From assembly GCA_963662375.2 (NCBI GenBank), contig CAXXRP010000012.1, positions 62,001-126,000 on the forward strand: DNA of 64,000 bases, read 5' to 3'. This DNA comes from UBA11612 sp963662375. GTDB lineage: Bacteria; Pseudomonadota; Alphaproteobacteria; Rhodospirillales; Rhodospirillaceae. The notes beneath the pieces were generated by a model. The model had not been told where the DNA came from. It searched no databases and saw only the letters and a list, made by a program, of their open reading frames with translations. Position 1 is the first letter of the stretch. Every line of letters begins with the position of its first letter. Below, one piece after another: positions 63,131 through 64,000 of this stretch. The position numbers were made by a program, and so were the translations under genes.

Positions 63131-64000
63131 TCAGTTGACGCGCACGATGGCGTGGCGCTTTTTCCCGGCGCTCAATTTTATGATGCCGTTAGATACGAAC
63201 TGGATATTCACTGTCAGGTTTTCGTCCTCAATTTTGTTGTCATTTATTTTTGCGCCACCGCCTCGGATCAAACGTCGTGCTTCACCGTTGCTCGCTGCGA
63301 GGCTGGTCCGTTGAAGAAGAGTCAATATTAGTACTCCATCGGTCAATTCAGCGTGTGGTATTTCAATACTTGGAAGACTGTCACCGACGCCGCCTTGTTC
63401 AAAGGTGCTGCGGGCCGTCTCGGCCGCATTATTCGCAGCTTGAGATCCGTGCAGCAGAGTTGTCGCTTCCAGAGCGAGAACCTTTTTCACCTCGTTGATT
63501 TCCGCGCCGCCCAACTGCTCAAGCCGGGCGATCTCCTCCAAGGGGAGGTCAGTGAACAACTTCAGGAAGGGCACAACGTCAGCGTCTTCGGTGTTGCGCC
63601 AGAACTGATAGTATTCGTAGGGACTCAACCGTTCCGCTTTTAGCCATACCGCGCCTGTGGCGGTCTTGCCCATTTTTGTTCCCGAGGCAGTCGTAATGAG
63701 AGGACAAGTAAAGCCAAATAACTCCACGTCCAATAGGCGCCGGCCAAGGTCTATACCTTGAACGATGTTGCCCCACTGGTCGGAACCCCCAAGTTGTAGA
63801 GTGCATCCATAGCATTTGTGCAATTCAACAAAATCGTACCCTTGAAGAATCATATAATTGAATTCGAGAAATGTGAGTGGCTTCTGGCGATCAAGCCGAC
63901 GCTTCACACTGTCCATTGTCAGCATGCGATTGATGGTAAAATGCCGACCAATGTCTCTTAGAAAGGGGATATAACCTAGATCGTCCAACCATCCGGCGTT
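63131..64000 (-). CDS. tyrS: Tyrosyl-tRNA synthetase, N terminus beyond window
   Basis: About 290 C-terminal residues, starting at the window edge with NAGWLDDLGYIPF. The tyrosine-binding and ATP parts include QGYDFVELHKCYGCTLQLGGSDQWGNIVQGIDL, the KMSKS-like loop as KMGKT, and PYEYYQFWRNT. The C-terminal S4 RNA-binding domain has TSLAASNGEARRLIRGGGAKIND. The gene charges tRNA-Tyr. It is complete at its 3' end only. Confidence 0.95.
   Translation of the reverse strand, partial: NAGWLDDLGYIPFLRDIGRHFTINRMLTMDSVKRRLDRQKPLTFLEFNYMILQGYDFVELHKCYGCTLQLGGSDQWGNIVQGIDLGRRLLDVELFGFTCPLITTASGTKMGKTATGAVWLKAERLSPYEYYQFWRNTEDADVVPFLKLFTDLPLEEIARLEQLGGAEINEVKKVLALEATTLLHGSQAANNAAETARSTFEQGGVGDSLPSIEIPHAELTDGVLILTLLQRTSLAASNGEARRLIRGGGAKINDNKIEDENLTVNIQFVSNGIIKLSAGKKRHAIVRVN

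Overview
The window is chromosomal DNA of an alphaproteobacterium, probably Rhodospirillales-like; the exact order is not resolved. The gene neighbourhoods support this: NDUFA12 - mlaD - DUF2155 - aat - accC - accB - aroQ, rne - amiC - mrcA - prfB, and bcp/DUF455 divergent from a DUF3971 gene. Most genes are ordinary housekeeping genes.

Layout. 267-6956 is a complete Rrf2 - sufBCDSU - sufT - sufA iron-sulfur operon. 6948-9141 holds a broken response regulator, a HIG1-type membrane protein, an unrecognised decayed gene and an N-formylglutamate amidohydrolase. tRNA-Val(GAC) at 9404-9478 opens an accessory region that runs to about 19.8 kb. Its first part is a type IV CRISPR-Cas locus: a RecB/RNase H-like nuclease, csf3 (Cas5), an unrecognised 155-aa protein in the Csf1 position, a Cas6e-like cas6, csf2 (Cas7), a seven-repeat array, and a DinG helicase carrying a C-terminal HNH nuclease domain. 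Its second part is a surface-sugar cassette: a frameshifted PseG-PseH fusion, a formyltransferase-like gene and a PIG-L deacetylase. Near-identical 23/24-bp direct repeats flank the cassette.

19.8-25.4 kb holds a sulfoacetaldehyde-dehydrogenase-like gene and a valine-catabolism set (acyl-CoA dehydrogenase, HIBCH, mmsB). The HIBCH gene is scrambled by direct and inverted, indel-rich duplications. 25.4-38.7 kb holds parE, yciA, a broken RAYT transposase, a DUF482 acyltransferase, ridA, an internally deleted serA, a nucleotidyltransferase-like pseudoenzyme, nrdJ, NDUFA12, two mlaD paralogs and DUF2155. 38.6-52.4 kb holds aat, accCB, aroQ, thiSG, an flgE remnant, DUF2786, dsbA, an M48 protease, a GGT-like lipoprotein, an aminotransferase and rne. 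53-64 kb holds amiC, mrcA, prfB (with its programmed frameshift), DUF455, a frameshifted bcp, a glnE remnant, a DUF3971 protein and the start-truncated tyrS.

The main discovery is the DinG-HNH type IV CRISPR locus. Ordinary type IV-A effectors lack a nuclease. Here the helicase has its own HNH domain, so the system could cut targeted DNA while translocating along it. From memory, a DinG-HNH type IV architecture was reported in 2023 from large-scale mining (a Sulfitobacter locus). The architecture is therefore rare rather than wholly new, but the gene order, the missing zinc-finger Csf1 and the neighbouring nuclease are unusual.

An unusually large number of genes are broken: a response regulator, an unrecognised gene at 7.7-8.1 kb, pseGH, HIBCH, RAYT, serA, flgE, bcp and glnE. 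Some lesions are single-base or homopolymer indels. The HIBCH region looks like noisy long-read or chimeric assembly. Real decay and consensus error cannot be separated from this sequence alone.
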